Counted from the first letter of the stretch, positions 8,196 to 16,878 are shown. The stretch is DNA of 64,000 nt from Saccharothrix sp. HUAS TT1 (GCF_040744945.1 NZ_CP160453.1:3534001-3598000); one strand, 5' to 3'. A program made the numbers and translations. The notes: generated by a model not told the origin, from the letters alone.

Positions 8196-9230
8196 TCACA
8201 GCTCGCGCCGCACGTGCGTGCCGTCGCGGACGGTGCCCACGTACTCCTCGACCAGGTCCTCCAGCGCCACCAGGCCGAGCACCACGCCGCCCGCCGACAC
8301 GGCCTGCGCCAGGTGGCTCTGCGACCGCCGCAACGCCGCCACCGCGTCGTCCAGGCTCGCGTCCACCGCCACCCGCGGCAGGCCGCGCACCCGGCCGGAC
8401 GGCACCCGCGTCGACGGGTCGGCGTCCGCCAGGTCCAGCACGTCCTTGACGTGCAGGTAGCCGATCAGCCGGTCGTCGTGGCGCACCGGGAACCGGGAGA
8501 AGCCGGTGGCCGACACGGCCGCCTCGACCTGCTCCATGGTCGGCTGCGCCGGCACCGACGTGATCCGCTCCAGCGGCACCAGCACGTCGGCCACGGTCCG
8601 CTCGGCGGACGACAGGGTCTGCGCCAGCCGCCGGTGCTCGGAGTCCTCCAGCAGGCCCTCCTGCCGCGACTGCCCGATCAGCAGCGCCAGTTCGTCCCGC
8701 GTGTAGGCGGACTCCAGCTCCTCCCGGGGCGTCACGCCGACGAGCTTCAGCACCGCCGTGGACACCACGGTGAACCCGCGCAGCAGCGGCGCGACCAGCC
8801 GGCAGAACCACAGGTGCGGGGGCACCAGCAGCAGCGCCGTCCGCTCGGGGCCGGCGATGGCCAGGTTCTTCGGCACCATCTCGCCCAGCACGGTGTGCAG
8901 CGCCACCACGATGATCAGCGCCAGCGCGAACGCCACGCCGTGCCGCACCGCGTCCGGGACGCCGATGCCGTGGAACGGCGCCTCCAGCAGCGTCGCCACC
9001 GCGGGCTCGCCCAGCGCGCCCAGCCCCAGCGAGCACAGCGTGATGCCGAGCTGCGCGCCCGCGATCAGCAGCGGCAGCTCGCGGCCCGCCTTGATCACCG
9101 TGCGGGCCCGGCTGCTGCCCTGCTCGGCCAGCGCCTCCAGCCGGTCGCGGCGGGCCGTGATGATCGCGAACTCGGCGCCGACGAAGAACGCGTTGCCCGC
9201 CAGCAGCAGGAAGACGACCAGCACGATCAT
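8196..9230 (-). CDS. CNNM/CorC-type membrane protein, short form
   Basis: This is a 344-residue member of the DUF21/CBS family. Residues 1-190 hold the transmembrane DUF21 domain (MIVLVVFLLLAGNAFFVGAE, LGEMVPKNLAIAGPERTALL). A pair of CBS domains follows (VLVPLERITSVPAQ, FSRFPVRHDDRLIGYLHVKD, LVALEDLVEEYVGTV). The C-terminal CorC_HlyC domain seen in its neighbour is missing. Family members export or sense magnesium or other divalent cations; the haemolysin label is historical. Its ATG overlaps the stop of the upstream paralogue (ATGA, 9227-9230), so the two are coupled and may form a heterodimer. Confidence 0.88.
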   Translation of the reverse strand: MIVLVVFLLLAGNAFFVGAEFAIITARRDRLEALAEQGSSRARTVIKAGRELPLLIAGAQLGITLCSLGLGALGEPAVATLLEAPFHGIGVPDAVRHGVAFALALIIVVALHTVLGEMVPKNLAIAGPERTALLLVPPHLWFCRLVAPLLRGFTVVSTAVLKLVGVTPREELESAYTRDELALLIGQSRQEGLLEDSEHRRLAQTLSSAERTVADVLVPLERITSVPAQPTMEQVEAAVSATGFSRFPVRHDDRLIGYLHVKDVLDLADADPSTRVPSGRVRGLPRVAVDASLDDAVAALRRSQSHLAQAVSAGGVVLGLVALEDLVEEYVGTVRDGTHVRREL

Positions 9231-10573
9231 CGCGGCACCCCCGTCCCCCTGGGCTCGTCGGCCACCGGTTCGGCCCGGGCCACCCGCAGCTCGGCCACCC
9301 GGTGCCGGTCCATCTGCACCACGGTGATCCGCCAGTCGTCCACCCGGATCTCGTCACCCGCGTCCGGGATGCGGCCCAACCTGGCCAGCACCAGGCCCGC
9401 CACCGTCTCGTAGTCGCCCTCGGGCATCCGGAACCCGGTCGCCTCGGCCACCTCGTCGTCGCGCAGCAGCCCGGACACCAGCCACGCCTCGCCGCCGAGC
9501 TGCCGCACCGGCGAGGTCTCCCGCCGGTCGTGCTCGTCGCGCACGTCGCCGACGATCTCCTCGACCAGGTCCTCCAGCGTGACCAGGCCCGCCGTGCCGC
9601 CGTACTCGTCCACGACCAGCGCCGTCTGCAGGCCGGACGCGCGCAGCCGGTCCAGCAGCGCGTCGCCCTCCAGCGTCGCGGGCACCGTCTGCGCCGGCCT
9701 GGTCAACGCCGACAGCGGCGTGGTGGCCCGCTGCGCGCGCGGCACCCCGAAAGCCTGCTTGACGTGCACGATGCCGCGCACCTCGTCCAGGTCGCCGTTG
9801 TACACCGGGAACCGGGAGAACCCCGTCTCGCGCGCCTTCGCGACCAGGTCGAGCACGGTCGCGTCGGCGCGCAGCGACTCGACCCGCACGCGCGGCGTCA
9901 TCAGCTCCTCGGCGGTGCGGTCGCCGAACCGCAGCGAGCGGTCCAGCAGGGTCGCGGTGCCGGGGTCGATGGTGCCGTGCTCGGCGCTGGAGCGGATCAA
10001 CGCGCCCAGCTCCTGCGGCGAGCGGGCCGAGGCCAGCTCCTCCGCCGGCTCCACGCCGAGCCGGCGGACCAGCCAGTTCGCGGTGCCGTTCAGGGCGGTG
10101 ATCAGCCAGCGGAACACGGCGGAGAACCCGGCCTGCACGCCCGCGACGGCGCGTGCCGTCTCCAGCGGCTTGGCGATGGCCAGGTTCTTCGGCACCAGCT
10201 CGCCGAACACCATCGACAGGGCCGTGGCCAGCGCCAGCGCGAACGTCAGCGCGATCGGCCCGGCCGCCGCCGCAGGCACGCCGACGGCGGTCAGCACGGG
10301 GGAGACCAGCTGCGCGATGGTGGGTTCGGCGATGTAGCCGGTGATCAGCGTGGTGATCGTGATCGCCAGCTGGGAGCCGGAGAGCTGGAACGACAGGGAC
10401 CGGTGGGCCTTGTCCACGGTCCGCGCCTTGGCGTCGCCCACCTGGGCGACGTGCGCCTCGACGGTGCTGCGCTCCAGGGCGGTCAGGGAGAACTCGGCGG
10501 CGACCGCGATGAACGTGCCGATGGTGAGGACCACCACGGCGGCGATGCCGAGGACGTTGAACAGGATGGTCAT
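9227..10573 (-). CDS. CNNM/CorC-type membrane protein, full-length paralogue
   Basis: This is a 448-residue protein starting at the ATG at 10573. Order of domains: DUF21 membrane domain (about 1-200; ALSMVFGELVPKNLAIAKP), two CBS domains (about 215-340; ELMTPRVRVESLRADATVLD, FSRFPVYNGDLDEVRGIVHV, LVTLEDLVEEIVGDVRDE) and a C-terminal CorC_HlyC domain (about 355-435; LVSGLLRDDEVAEATGFRMP). These proteins move or sense divalent cations, probably magnesium. It is the first gene of a coupled pair with the short paralogue. A 150-base upstream stretch with two hairpins may carry the control. Confidence 0.9.
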   Translation of the reverse strand: MTILFNVLGIAAVVVLTIGTFIAVAAEFSLTALERSTVEAHVAQVGDAKARTVDKAHRSLSFQLSGSQLAITITTLITGYIAEPTIAQLVSPVLTAVGVPAAAAGPIALTFALALATALSMVFGELVPKNLAIAKPLETARAVAGVQAGFSAVFRWLITALNGTANWLVRRLGVEPAEELASARSPQELGALIRSSAEHGTIDPGTATLLDRSLRFGDRTAEELMTPRVRVESLRADATVLDLVAKARETGFSRFPVYNGDLDEVRGIVHVKQAFGVPRAQRATTPLSALTRPAQTVPATLEGDALLDRLRASGLQTALVVDEYGGTAGLVTLEDLVEEIVGDVRDEHDRRETSPVRQLGGEAWLVSGLLRDDEVAEATGFRMPEGDYETVAGLVLARLGRIPDAGDEIRVDDWRITVVQMDRHRVAELRVARAEPVADEPRGTGVPR

Positions 10574-10577
10574 CTGG

Positions 10578-10628
10578 CCCACCTGCGGTGGGTCGGGCGG
10601 GGCTGGCAGCCGGGTATCGGACCCGGCT
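10578..10628 (-). promoter_or_regulatory. Two-hairpin leader ahead of the CNNM/CorC pair
   Basis: Reading the minus strand, an 8-bp stem AGCCGGGT/ACCCGGCT with a 5-base loop (10608-10628) is followed by a 6-bp stem CCCACC/GGTGGG with a 3-base loop (10578-10592). The second ends four bases before the ATG at 10573 and would cover the ribosome-binding region. The first could equally be the terminator of the LacI gene that ends at 10725. I do not recognise a known riboswitch consensus. Confidence 0.45.
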
Positions 10629-10724
10629 CGGTACTGCTGCCCGGGGACTGCGCGTCGCGCACGGAAGGGATCACTCCTCGCGAGGGGTGGTCGAATGGTG
10701 TCCAGAATAGAGCGTAACGGCCGG

Positions 10725-11765
10725 TCAGCGCAGTCCGACACCGCTGGGCGGCGACGTGCTGGCCCGCAGCACGACCTCGCCCGCCACCCGGACCGTGCGC
10801 GGCGCGGCCACCTCGTCGTCCAGCACCAGCCGGGCCGCGCGCTCGCCCAGCTCCTCCAGCGGCAGGCGCACGGTGCTCAGGGCGGGCACCAGGTCGCGGA
10901 GGGTGGGGATGTCGTCGAAGCCGGCCACCGAGACGTCTTCGGGCACCCGCAGCCCGTGGTCGCGCAGGGCCGCCATCGCGCCCAGCGCCATCACGTCGTT
11001 GGCGGCGAACACGCAGGTGGCGCCGGTGCGGGCGGCGATCAGGTCGGCCACCGCCGCGTGCCCGCCGTCCCGGGTGAAGTCGGAGGCGATGACGTTGGCG
11101 TCGGGCAGCTCCAGGCCCGCGTCGGCCAGGCCGGCCTTGAACCCGGCCAGCCGGTCGCGCGCCACCAGCAGGTCCGGCGGACCGGCCAGCACGGCGAACC
11201 GGCGGTGGCCCAGCTCGGCGAGCCGCCGGGCGAGCGCCCGCGCGCCGGACCGGTTCGCGGGCACCACGGTGTCCGTGCCGAGCTTGGCCTGGGAGACGCA
11301 CGCCACCCGGCCGCCCTGGGCGGTGAAGGCGGTGATCTCCTCGGCCAGGCGGGCGGAGGCGGACCGGTCGGTGGTGCGGCTGCCCGCGATCACCACGGCT
11401 CGGGCGCGGTGCGCGCGGAGGGTGTTGACCAGTTCGACCTCGCGGCGCGGGTCGCGGCCGGTGGTGCCGAGCACCACGACCAGGCCCGCCTCCTCGGCGA
11501 TCCTCGTCACACCGGCGGCGATGCTGGAGAAGTAGGGGTCGGCGATGTCGTGCACGACCAGGCCGACCAGCACGCTGGAGTTGCGCGCGAGGGCCTGGGC
11601 CGAGGCGTTGGGCAGGTAGCCGAGGCGGCGCGCGGTCCCGAGCACCCGCTCCCGCAGCTCCTCGCTGACCTGCCGGGTGCTGCCGTTGAGGACGCGCGAC
11701 GCCGTCGCGAGCGACACGCCCGCGTGCTTCGCCACTTCCGCCAGCGTGACCTGCCGCGACGCCAA
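10725..11765 (-). CDS. LacI-family transcriptional repressor
   Basis: This is a 346-residue protein with a TTG start at 11765, supported by AAGGAGG six bases upstream. The N-terminal HTH is textbook LacI (VTLAEVAKHAGVSLATASRVLNG), with the hinge helix PNASAQALARNSS, then a periplasmic-binding-like sensor domain (SVLVGLVVHDIADPYFSSIA ... FAANDVMALGAMAALRDHG ... SVAGFDDIPTLRDLVPALST). It is divergent from the dehydrogenase/aldolase/isomerase operon that starts at 12095. A perfect LacI-type palindrome sits at that operon's promoter, so this gene is the obvious local repressor. A sugar or sugar acid from the pathway is the likely inducer. Confidence 0.92.
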   Translation of the reverse strand: MASRQVTLAEVAKHAGVSLATASRVLNGSTRQVSEELRERVLGTARRLGYLPNASAQALARNSSVLVGLVVHDIADPYFSSIAAGVTRIAEEAGLVVVLGTTGRDPRREVELVNTLRAHRARAVVIAGSRTTDRSASARLAEEITAFTAQGGRVACVSQAKLGTDTVVPANRSGARALARRLAELGHRRFAVLAGPPDLLVARDRLAGFKAGLADAGLELPDANVIASDFTRDGGHAAVADLIAARTGATCVFAANDVMALGAMAALRDHGLRVPEDVSVAGFDDIPTLRDLVPALSTVRLPLEELGERAARLVLDDEVAAPRTVRVAGEVVLRASTSPPSGVGLR

Positions 11766-11817
11766 CGCCGCCTCCTTCGCGTCCTGGACGGCCGAGACTA
11801 GCCGCTGGCGGACACGT

Positions 11818-11837
11818 GGGTGAACGCGAGTTCACCC
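11818..11837. promoter_or_regulatory. Inverted repeat upstream of the LacI gene
   Basis: GGGTGAAC (11818-11825) and GTTCACCC (11830-11837) form a perfect 8-bp inverted repeat around GCGA, 53 bases upstream of the LacI start. A second one, TCGAACA-GG-TGTTCGA, lies at 11954-11969. Neither matches the LacI-type palindrome at 12057, so other regulators may act here. The rest of 11766-12024 shows no gene. Confidence 0.45.
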
Positions 11838-12024
11838 GCTGCGGGCGGGCGCCGCCGCGCGGCATCGACGGTGGTGGGGCGGGCGGGCGCGGGGTGGTCC
11901 GGCGGGCGGTGGGCGGGTGCGGGCTGGTGCTGTTGCGGGGCATGGGACGAGTGTCGAACAGGTGTTCGAGGCGGGCAAGATCACGTTCGGGTGAAATGCC
12001 GCGGTGGCGGCCGGGGTCGGGAGG

Positions 12025-12054
12025 TTGACGTTCGCGAGGGGCCGGCCGTAGCGT
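12025..12054 (+). promoter_or_regulatory. Sigma-70-like promoter of the LacI-controlled operon
   Basis: TTGACG (12025-12030) and TAGCGT (12049-12054) are separated by 18 bases. The expected transcription start falls within the operator that follows, which would give tight repression. Confidence 0.6.
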
Positions 12055-12056
12055 GT

Positions 12057-12072
12057 TGGAAAGCGCTTTCCA
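12057..12072. promoter_or_regulatory. LacI-family operator
   Basis: TGGAAAGCGCTTTCCA is a perfect 16-bp palindrome with the central CG typical of LacI/CcpA-type operators. It lies just after the -10 element and 23 bases before the first ATG, opposite the divergent LacI gene. Confidence 0.85.
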
Positions 12073-12094
12073 GAGACCTGAGCGGGGTGTACGC

Positions 12095-13234
12095 ATGGCG
12101 GTGCGCACGATTGGCGTCGCGTTGAACGGGGTGACCGGGCGGATGGGGTACCGGCAGCACCTGGTCCGCTCGATCCTGGCCATCCGCGAGCGCGGTGGCG
12201 TCCGCGTCGGCGACGACGTGCTGGTCCCCGAACCGCTGCTGGTCGGCCGCAACCCCGCCAAGCTCAAGGAGATCGCCGAGCGGCACGACCTGGCGCGCTG
12301 GACGACCGACCTCGACGCCGCACTGGGCGACCCGGACGTCGAGGTCTACTTCGACGCGCAGGTCACCTCCGCGCACGTCTCCGCCCTGACCGCCGCCATC
12401 GACGCGGGCAAGCACGTCTACAGCGAGAAGCCGGTCGCCGCCACACCGGACGAGGTCGAGCGGCTGGCCCGGCACGCGGACGCGGCCGGCGTCCGGCACG
12501 GCGTGGTGGCCGACAAGCTCTACCTCCCCGGCATCCGCAAGCTCAAGCGCCTGCTGGACGGCGGTTTCTTCGGTCGCGTCCTCTCGGTGCGCGGCGAGTT
12601 CGGCTACTGGGTCTTCGAAGGCGACTGGCAGAGCGCTCAGCGCCCCTCCTGGAACTACCGCGCCGAGGACGGCGGCGGCATCGTCGTGGACATGTTCTGC
12701 CACTGGAGCTACCTGCTGGAGGGCCTGCTCGGGCCGGTGGAGGCGGTGACCGCGCGGGCCGTCACGCACATCCCCGAGCGCCGGGACGAGGACGGCGAGC
12801 CGTACGCGGCGACGGCGGACGACGCGGCGTACGCGATCTTCGAGCTGGCGGGCGGCGTGGTGGCCCAGGTCAACTCGTCGTGGGCGGTGCGGGTGCGGCG
12901 GGACGAGCTGGTCGAGTTCCAGGTGGACGGGACGCTCGGCAGCGCGGTGGCCGGGTTGCGGAACTGCGTTGTGCAGCCCAGGGCGATCACGCCGAAACCG
13001 GTGTGGGACCCGGACGTGCCGTCGGCCGTCGACTTCCGGTCGCAGTGGCAGGAGGTGCCGGACAACGAGGTGTTCGACAACGGCTTCCTGGTGCAGTGGG
13101 AGGAGTTCCTGCGGCACGTCGCCGCCGGCGCGCCGTTCCGGCACGACTTCCACTCGGGCGTGCGCGGCGTGCGGCTGGCCGCGCTCGGCCTGGAGTCCTC
13201 CCGCACGGGTCGGCGGATCGAGGTGCCCGCGTGA
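12095..13234 (+). CDS. Gfo/Idh/MocA-family oxidoreductase
   Basis: This is a 379-residue protein from the ATG at 12095. The N-terminal Rossmann fold starts TIGVALNGVTGRMGYRQH and contains the family's EKPVA block (HVYSEKPVAATPDEVERL), whose Lys is the catalytic lysine; the C-terminal alpha/beta sheet domain follows (GGGIVVDMFCHWSYLLEG, with a conserved Asp and His). The family oxidises or reduces sugars, inositols or sugar acids with NAD(P). It is the first gene of a three-gene operon with GTGA overlaps to the next two, controlled by the LacI operator at 12057. The substrate is unknown; a keto-sugar intermediate is likely. Confidence 0.9.
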   Translation: MAVRTIGVALNGVTGRMGYRQHLVRSILAIRERGGVRVGDDVLVPEPLLVGRNPAKLKEIAERHDLARWTTDLDAALGDPDVEVYFDAQVTSAHVSALTAAIDAGKHVYSEKPVAATPDEVERLARHADAAGVRHGVVADKLYLPGIRKLKRLLDGGFFGRVLSVRGEFGYWVFEGDWQSAQRPSWNYRAEDGGGIVVDMFCHWSYLLEGLLGPVEAVTARAVTHIPERRDEDGEPYAATADDAAYAIFELAGGVVAQVNSSWAVRVRRDELVEFQVDGTLGSAVAGLRNCVVQPRAITPKPVWDPDVPSAVDFRSQWQEVPDNEVFDNGFLVQWEEFLRHVAAGAPFRHDFHSGVRGVRLAALGLESSRTGRRIEVPA

Positions 13235-14349
13235 CCGCGGTGCGGCTGCCCGGCCGCGACGGCGCGTTCCGCGAGCACCGGCTCGGCCCGCCGGGGGAGT
13301 GGGACCCCGGCCCGTTCGGGTCGAGGGTGGCGTTCGCGGCGGCGCACGTGGTCGCGGACCCGTTCGGCGGCAACGGTCCCGGCGCGCCCGCGGTGCTCGA
13401 CTGGGACGCCACGCTGGCCTACCGGGTGCGGTTGTGGGAGCACGGTTTCGGCGTCGCCGAGGCCATGGACACCGCGCAGCGCGGCATGGGCCTGGACTGG
13501 GGCACGGCCGCCGAGCTGGTGCGGCGCAGCGCGGCGATCGCGGGCGGGCGGCTGGCGGCGGGCGTCGGCACCGACCACGGCGCCGCGGACCCGTTGACCG
13601 CCTACCGCGAGCAGCTGGCGGTCGTCGTGGAGGCGGGGGCGCAGCCGATCCTGATGTGCAGCCGGAAGCTGGCCGCCACCGCCCGCGGGCCCGAGGACTA
13701 CCAGGAGGTGTACTCGGCGCTGCTGGACGAGGTCGACCGGCCGGTCGTCCTGCACTGGCTCGGCACGGCGTTCGACCCGGCGCTGGAGGGCTACTGGGGT
13801 TCGTCGGACGTGCCGACCGCCACCGGGCACTTCCTGGACCTGGTCAAGGCCCACGCGGACAAGGTGGACGGGGTCAAGGTGTCGCTGCTGGACGCCTCGC
13901 ACGAGGTCGGGCTGCGGCGGGCGCTCCCGGACGGCGTGCGCTGCTACACCGGCGACGACTTCAACTACCCCGAGCTGATCGCGGGCGACCCCGCCGGGCA
14001 CAGCGACGCGCTGCTGGGCATCTTCGACGCCATCGCGCCGGCCGCGTCCACCGCGCTGCGGGCGTTGGACGCGGGCGACCTCGCCCGGTACCACGAGGTG
14101 CTGGAGCCGACGGTGGCGCTGTCGCGGCACCTGTTCGGCGCGCCGACGTACTACTACAAGACCGGCGTGGTGTTCCTGGCCTGGCTGAACGGGTTCCAGG
14201 ACGCGTTCACGATGGTCGGCGGGCTGCAGTCGGCCCGGGACGTGGCGCACCTCGGCGAGGCGCTGCGGTTGGCGGACCTGGCCGGGTTGCTGGTCGACCC
14301 GGACCTGGCGGCGGCGCGGTGGGGACGGCTGCTGGACGTGCTGACGTGA
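13231..14349 (+). CDS. DUF993 / dihydrodipicolinate-synthase-family protein
   Basis: This is a 372-residue protein whose GTG start (13231) overlaps the preceding TGA. It has the actinobacterial DUF993 signature: RVAFAAAHVVADPFGGN, DWDATLAYRVRLWEHGFGVA, EAMDTAQRGMGLDWGTA and ILMCSRKLAATARGPEDY. It belongs to the class I aldolase TIM-barrel fold; DGVKVSLLDASHE contains a Lys at the position expected for the Schiff base. It probably cleaves or dehydrates a keto-sugar acid made by its operon partners. It is sandwiched between a dehydrogenase and an isomerase-like gene with four-base overlaps at both ends. Confidence 0.85.
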   Translation: MTAVRLPGRDGAFREHRLGPPGEWDPGPFGSRVAFAAAHVVADPFGGNGPGAPAVLDWDATLAYRVRLWEHGFGVAEAMDTAQRGMGLDWGTAAELVRRSAAIAGGRLAAGVGTDHGAADPLTAYREQLAVVVEAGAQPILMCSRKLAATARGPEDYQEVYSALLDEVDRPVVLHWLGTAFDPALEGYWGSSDVPTATGHFLDLVKAHADKVDGVKVSLLDASHEVGLRRALPDGVRCYTGDDFNYPELIAGDPAGHSDALLGIFDAIAPAASTALRALDAGDLARYHEVLEPTVALSRHLFGAPTYYYKTGVVFLAWLNGFQDAFTMVGGLQSARDVAHLGEALRLADLAGLLVDPDLAAARWGRLLDVLT

Positions 14350-15179
14350 AGCTGTCGCTGAACCAGGCCACGGTGAAGCGGGCGTCCGTGCCCGAGGTGG
14401 TCGACGCGTGCGCGCGCAACGGGATCGGCGCGGTCGGGCTGTGGCGCGAGCCGGTGGCCGAGCACGGGCTGGAGCGGACGGCGGCGCTGGTGGCGTCGGC
14501 CGGGCTGGAGGTGTCGTCGCTGTGCCGCGGCGGCTTCTTCACCGGCTACGACCAGCGGCTGGACGACAACCGCCGGGCCATCGACGAGACCGCCGCGCTG
14601 GGCGCGCGCTGCCTGGTGCTGGTGCCCGGCGGTGTGCCGGACCGGGACCTGCCGGCCGCCAGGGGACGGGTCGCCTCGGCGTTGGAGGTGCTGGCGCCGT
14701 ACGCGGAAGCGGCCGGGGTTCGGTTGGCGCTGGAGCCGATGCACCCGATGTTCTGCGCCGACCGGGGCGTGGTGTCGACGCTCGCGCAGGCGTTGGAGCT
14801 GGCCGCGCCCCACCCGGACTCGGTGGTCGGGGTGGTGGTCGACGCGCTGCACGTGTGGTGGGACCCGGCGCTGGCGGTCGACGTCGCGCGGGCCGGGTCG
14901 CGGATCCACTCCTACCAGGTGTGCGACTGGGTGACGCCGCTGCCGGCGGACGTGCTGCTCGGGCGCGGGCTGCCCGGTGACGGGCACATCGACCTGGTCG
15001 GGCTGACGGCGCTGGTCGCCGCCGCCGGGTACACCGGGCACGTCGAGGTCGAGGTGTTCAACGAGGAGGTGTGGGCGCGGCCGGCCGACGAGGTCGCGGC
15101 CGAGCTGGTGCGGCGGCACGCGACGGGGTGGGAGCCGGTCGTGGACGGCGGCCACGACCGACTCCCCGTCACCCCTTAG
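14346..15179 (+). CDS. Sugar-phosphate isomerase/epimerase-like TIM barrel
   Basis: This is a 277-residue protein whose GTG (14346) overlaps the previous TGA. It is an AP-endonuclease-2/xylose-isomerase-like TIM barrel: LSLNQATVKRASVPEVVDAC, GIGAVGLWREPVAEHGLE, VRLALEPMHPMFCADRGVV (metal-binding Glu), VVGVVVDALHVWWDP (Asp, His) and HIDLVGLTALVAAAGYTG, then HVEVEVFNEEVW with the final Glu. Such proteins isomerise, epimerise or eliminate keto sugars. Third gene of the LacI-controlled operon; its TAG interlocks with the stop of the convergent peroxidase gene (TTAG, 15176-15179). Confidence 0.87.
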   Translation: MKLSLNQATVKRASVPEVVDACARNGIGAVGLWREPVAEHGLERTAALVASAGLEVSSLCRGGFFTGYDQRLDDNRRAIDETAALGARCLVLVPGGVPDRDLPAARGRVASALEVLAPYAEAAGVRLALEPMHPMFCADRGVVSTLAQALELAAPHPDSVVGVVVDALHVWWDPALAVDVARAGSRIHSYQVCDWVTPLPADVLLGRGLPGDGHIDLVGLTALVAAAGYTGHVEVEVFNEEVWARPADEVAAELVRRHATGWEPVVDGGHDRLPVTP

Positions 15180-16474
15180 CGGGGCAGCTCCCGGCCCGCC
15201 GCGAGCAGCCGGAGCGTGCTCACCGACGGGACCAGCGCGTACAGCGCGCCGGTGGTGCGGACGAACCGGCCGCCGATCACGGCGTCGACCCCGGTGGGCG
15301 CGCCGCGCTCGCCGGGCGCGTGGTCGGGGTTGCGCGCCCAGGTCTGCTGGATGAACTCGAACTGGTCGGCCAACGACGTGCAGTTCGCGGCGAAGAACAG
15401 GCCGCGCTCGCGGTCGTCGGTGGGGCCGAACGGGATGCCCCGGCGCAGGACGCGGTGCTGCCGGGGCGTCCTGTGGGTGAACGAGCGCGGGTTGGTCTTG
15501 CGGATGTGCGCCGGGCACGGCGTGACCGCGCCCGTCGGGTCGTCGGCGTAGTCGAAGTCGTCGCCGCTGCTCGCGGCCAGCGGCCGGCCGTCGGGGTGCC
15601 TGCCGATCAGCCTCGGGCCGAGCCCGGCGGCCTCGACGGCGTCCCGCCAGCCCTCGACGTCCTGGGTCAGCCGGCGGACGACCTGGATCGAACCGTCGAC
15701 CAGCCACGCGGCGACGGGCGGGCGCGGCGTCTCGGTCGGGTGGCCGAAGACGAACTCGCCCGCGTTCACCAGCGGTGTCCCCGGTCGGCCGAGGCGGTGA
15801 CCGGGCCGTTCCGGGTCCTCGCGGTGGAAGCCCCGGACGCCGGGCTGCGAGATGCCGACCTTGTAGCCGAAGTGCTCGCGCCCCCGCTGGTCGCCCGGGA
15901 GGGTGGCGGCGCGCTGCTCGTGGACCGTCGTGACGCCGAGCAGGGTGTCCAGGACGTCCAGGTCGCGCTCGGTGCTCCGGAGGCGTTCCGGGTCGTCGGA
16001 GGCGACCGTGACGACGGCGTGGACGCGCTGGTCCGCGCGGCCGAACCGCCAGTGGGCGGGCGCCGAGTCGGCGACGTCGCCGTTGGCGCGCGCGGCCTGC
16101 TCGGCGGTGTGCGGGAAGTGGGCGCGGAGGTCCCGGCGGGTGGCGGCGGGGTTGATGCTCAGGTCGACCAGGGCCTCGGGGGTGAGGGCCACGTTCACCC
16201 AGGTGGCGCGCACGTCCGGCGGGTCGTCGCCGAGGACCGCGCGGCCGAGGGAGAACAGTTCGTTGAAGTCCTCGACGTCGGCGGTGGTGCTGAGGTGGCC
16301 GAGCATGGCGGCGAGCCAGGTGCGGGCGAGGCCGTCGTCGGTGAAGCGGACGAACCGGAACAGCTGGTGGTCCTTGTTGAACGCGGCCAGCACGTTGCCC
16401 TGGATCTCGTGCGACCCGCGCAGCGGCGGGCGCACCCCTCGCCGTTCGTCGCACGGGTGCAGCAGGTCGGTCAT
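15176..16474 (-). CDS. DyP-type peroxidase with altered GxxDG motif
   Basis: This is a 432-residue protein from the ATG at 16474. The haem-peroxidase landmarks are present: REHFGYKVGISQPGVRGF, CPAHIRKTNPRS with the proximal His, and RRGIPFGPTDDRERGLFFAA. DyP enzymes normally have GxxDG with a catalytic Asp; here the motif reads GYKVG and residue 206 is Val (GTC, 15857-15859), one base from GAC. There is no Tat signal or encapsulin-targeting tail, so it is cytoplasmic. The remainder of the gene is intact and full length. Loss of the Asp would weaken peroxide cleavage, so activity may be low or redirected. Confidence 0.88.
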   Translation of the reverse strand: MTDLLHPCDERRGVRPPLRGSHEIQGNVLAAFNKDHQLFRFVRFTDDGLARTWLAAMLGHLSTTADVEDFNELFSLGRAVLGDDPPDVRATWVNVALTPEALVDLSINPAATRRDLRAHFPHTAEQAARANGDVADSAPAHWRFGRADQRVHAVVTVASDDPERLRSTERDLDVLDTLLGVTTVHEQRAATLPGDQRGREHFGYKVGISQPGVRGFHREDPERPGHRLGRPGTPLVNAGEFVFGHPTETPRPPVAAWLVDGSIQVVRRLTQDVEGWRDAVEAAGLGPRLIGRHPDGRPLAASSGDDFDYADDPTGAVTPCPAHIRKTNPRSFTHRTPRQHRVLRRGIPFGPTDDRERGLFFAANCTSLADQFEFIQQTWARNPDHAPGERGAPTGVDAVIGGRFVRTTGALYALVPSVSTLRLLAAGRELPR

Positions 16475-16572
16475 GGGTCACCCCCTCTACTGAAGGAGTG
16501 TGACGATCCGTGCTGGATACATCGCTCTCCGTTCTCGTTCGGGTGGAATGGCCCGGTGAGGGGTGGACGCTT

Positions 16573-16878
16573 TCACCGCTCGTCCAGCCACACGAGGTGG
16601 GCGCGTCGGGTCCCGGACGAGCGGGAGGAGAGTTCGAACAGGAGGCGGGCGTTCTCGGCGTTCTCGGAGCTGAGGTGGAGGTCGCCCTCGACGGAGTCGA
16701 CCTCGGCCCGGTCCTCGAAGGCGATGCCGTAGCCGGCGACGCGGGCGTCCTCGCGGTCGCCGTGCTCCTCCACGATGGCGAACAGGCGCGGTGCTTCGTG
16801 TTCAGCCAGTTCGTATGCCAGTCGGGTGAATTCCTGCTCGGTCAAGTGATTCTCCCTTTTCAAGGGGCCGGTGGTCAT
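16573..16878 (-). CDS. Small hypothetical protein next to the XRE/DUF397 pair
   Basis: This is a 101-residue soluble protein from the ATG at 16878 (an upstream ATG at 16923 is possible). It is acidic and helical in the first half (LTEQEFTRLAYELAEHEAPR, FAIVEEHGDREDARVAGYGI), followed by strands (GDLHLSSENAENARLLFELS) and the end RRAHLVWLDER. I do not recognise the family. It is divergent from the XRE regulator, which is often seen with small partner genes in actinomycetes, so it may be one of that regulator's targets. Confidence 0.55.
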   Translation of the reverse strand: MTTGPLKRENHLTEQEFTRLAYELAEHEAPRLFAIVEEHGDREDARVAGYGIAFEDRAEVDSVEGDLHLSSENAENARLLFELSSRSSGTRRAHLVWLDER

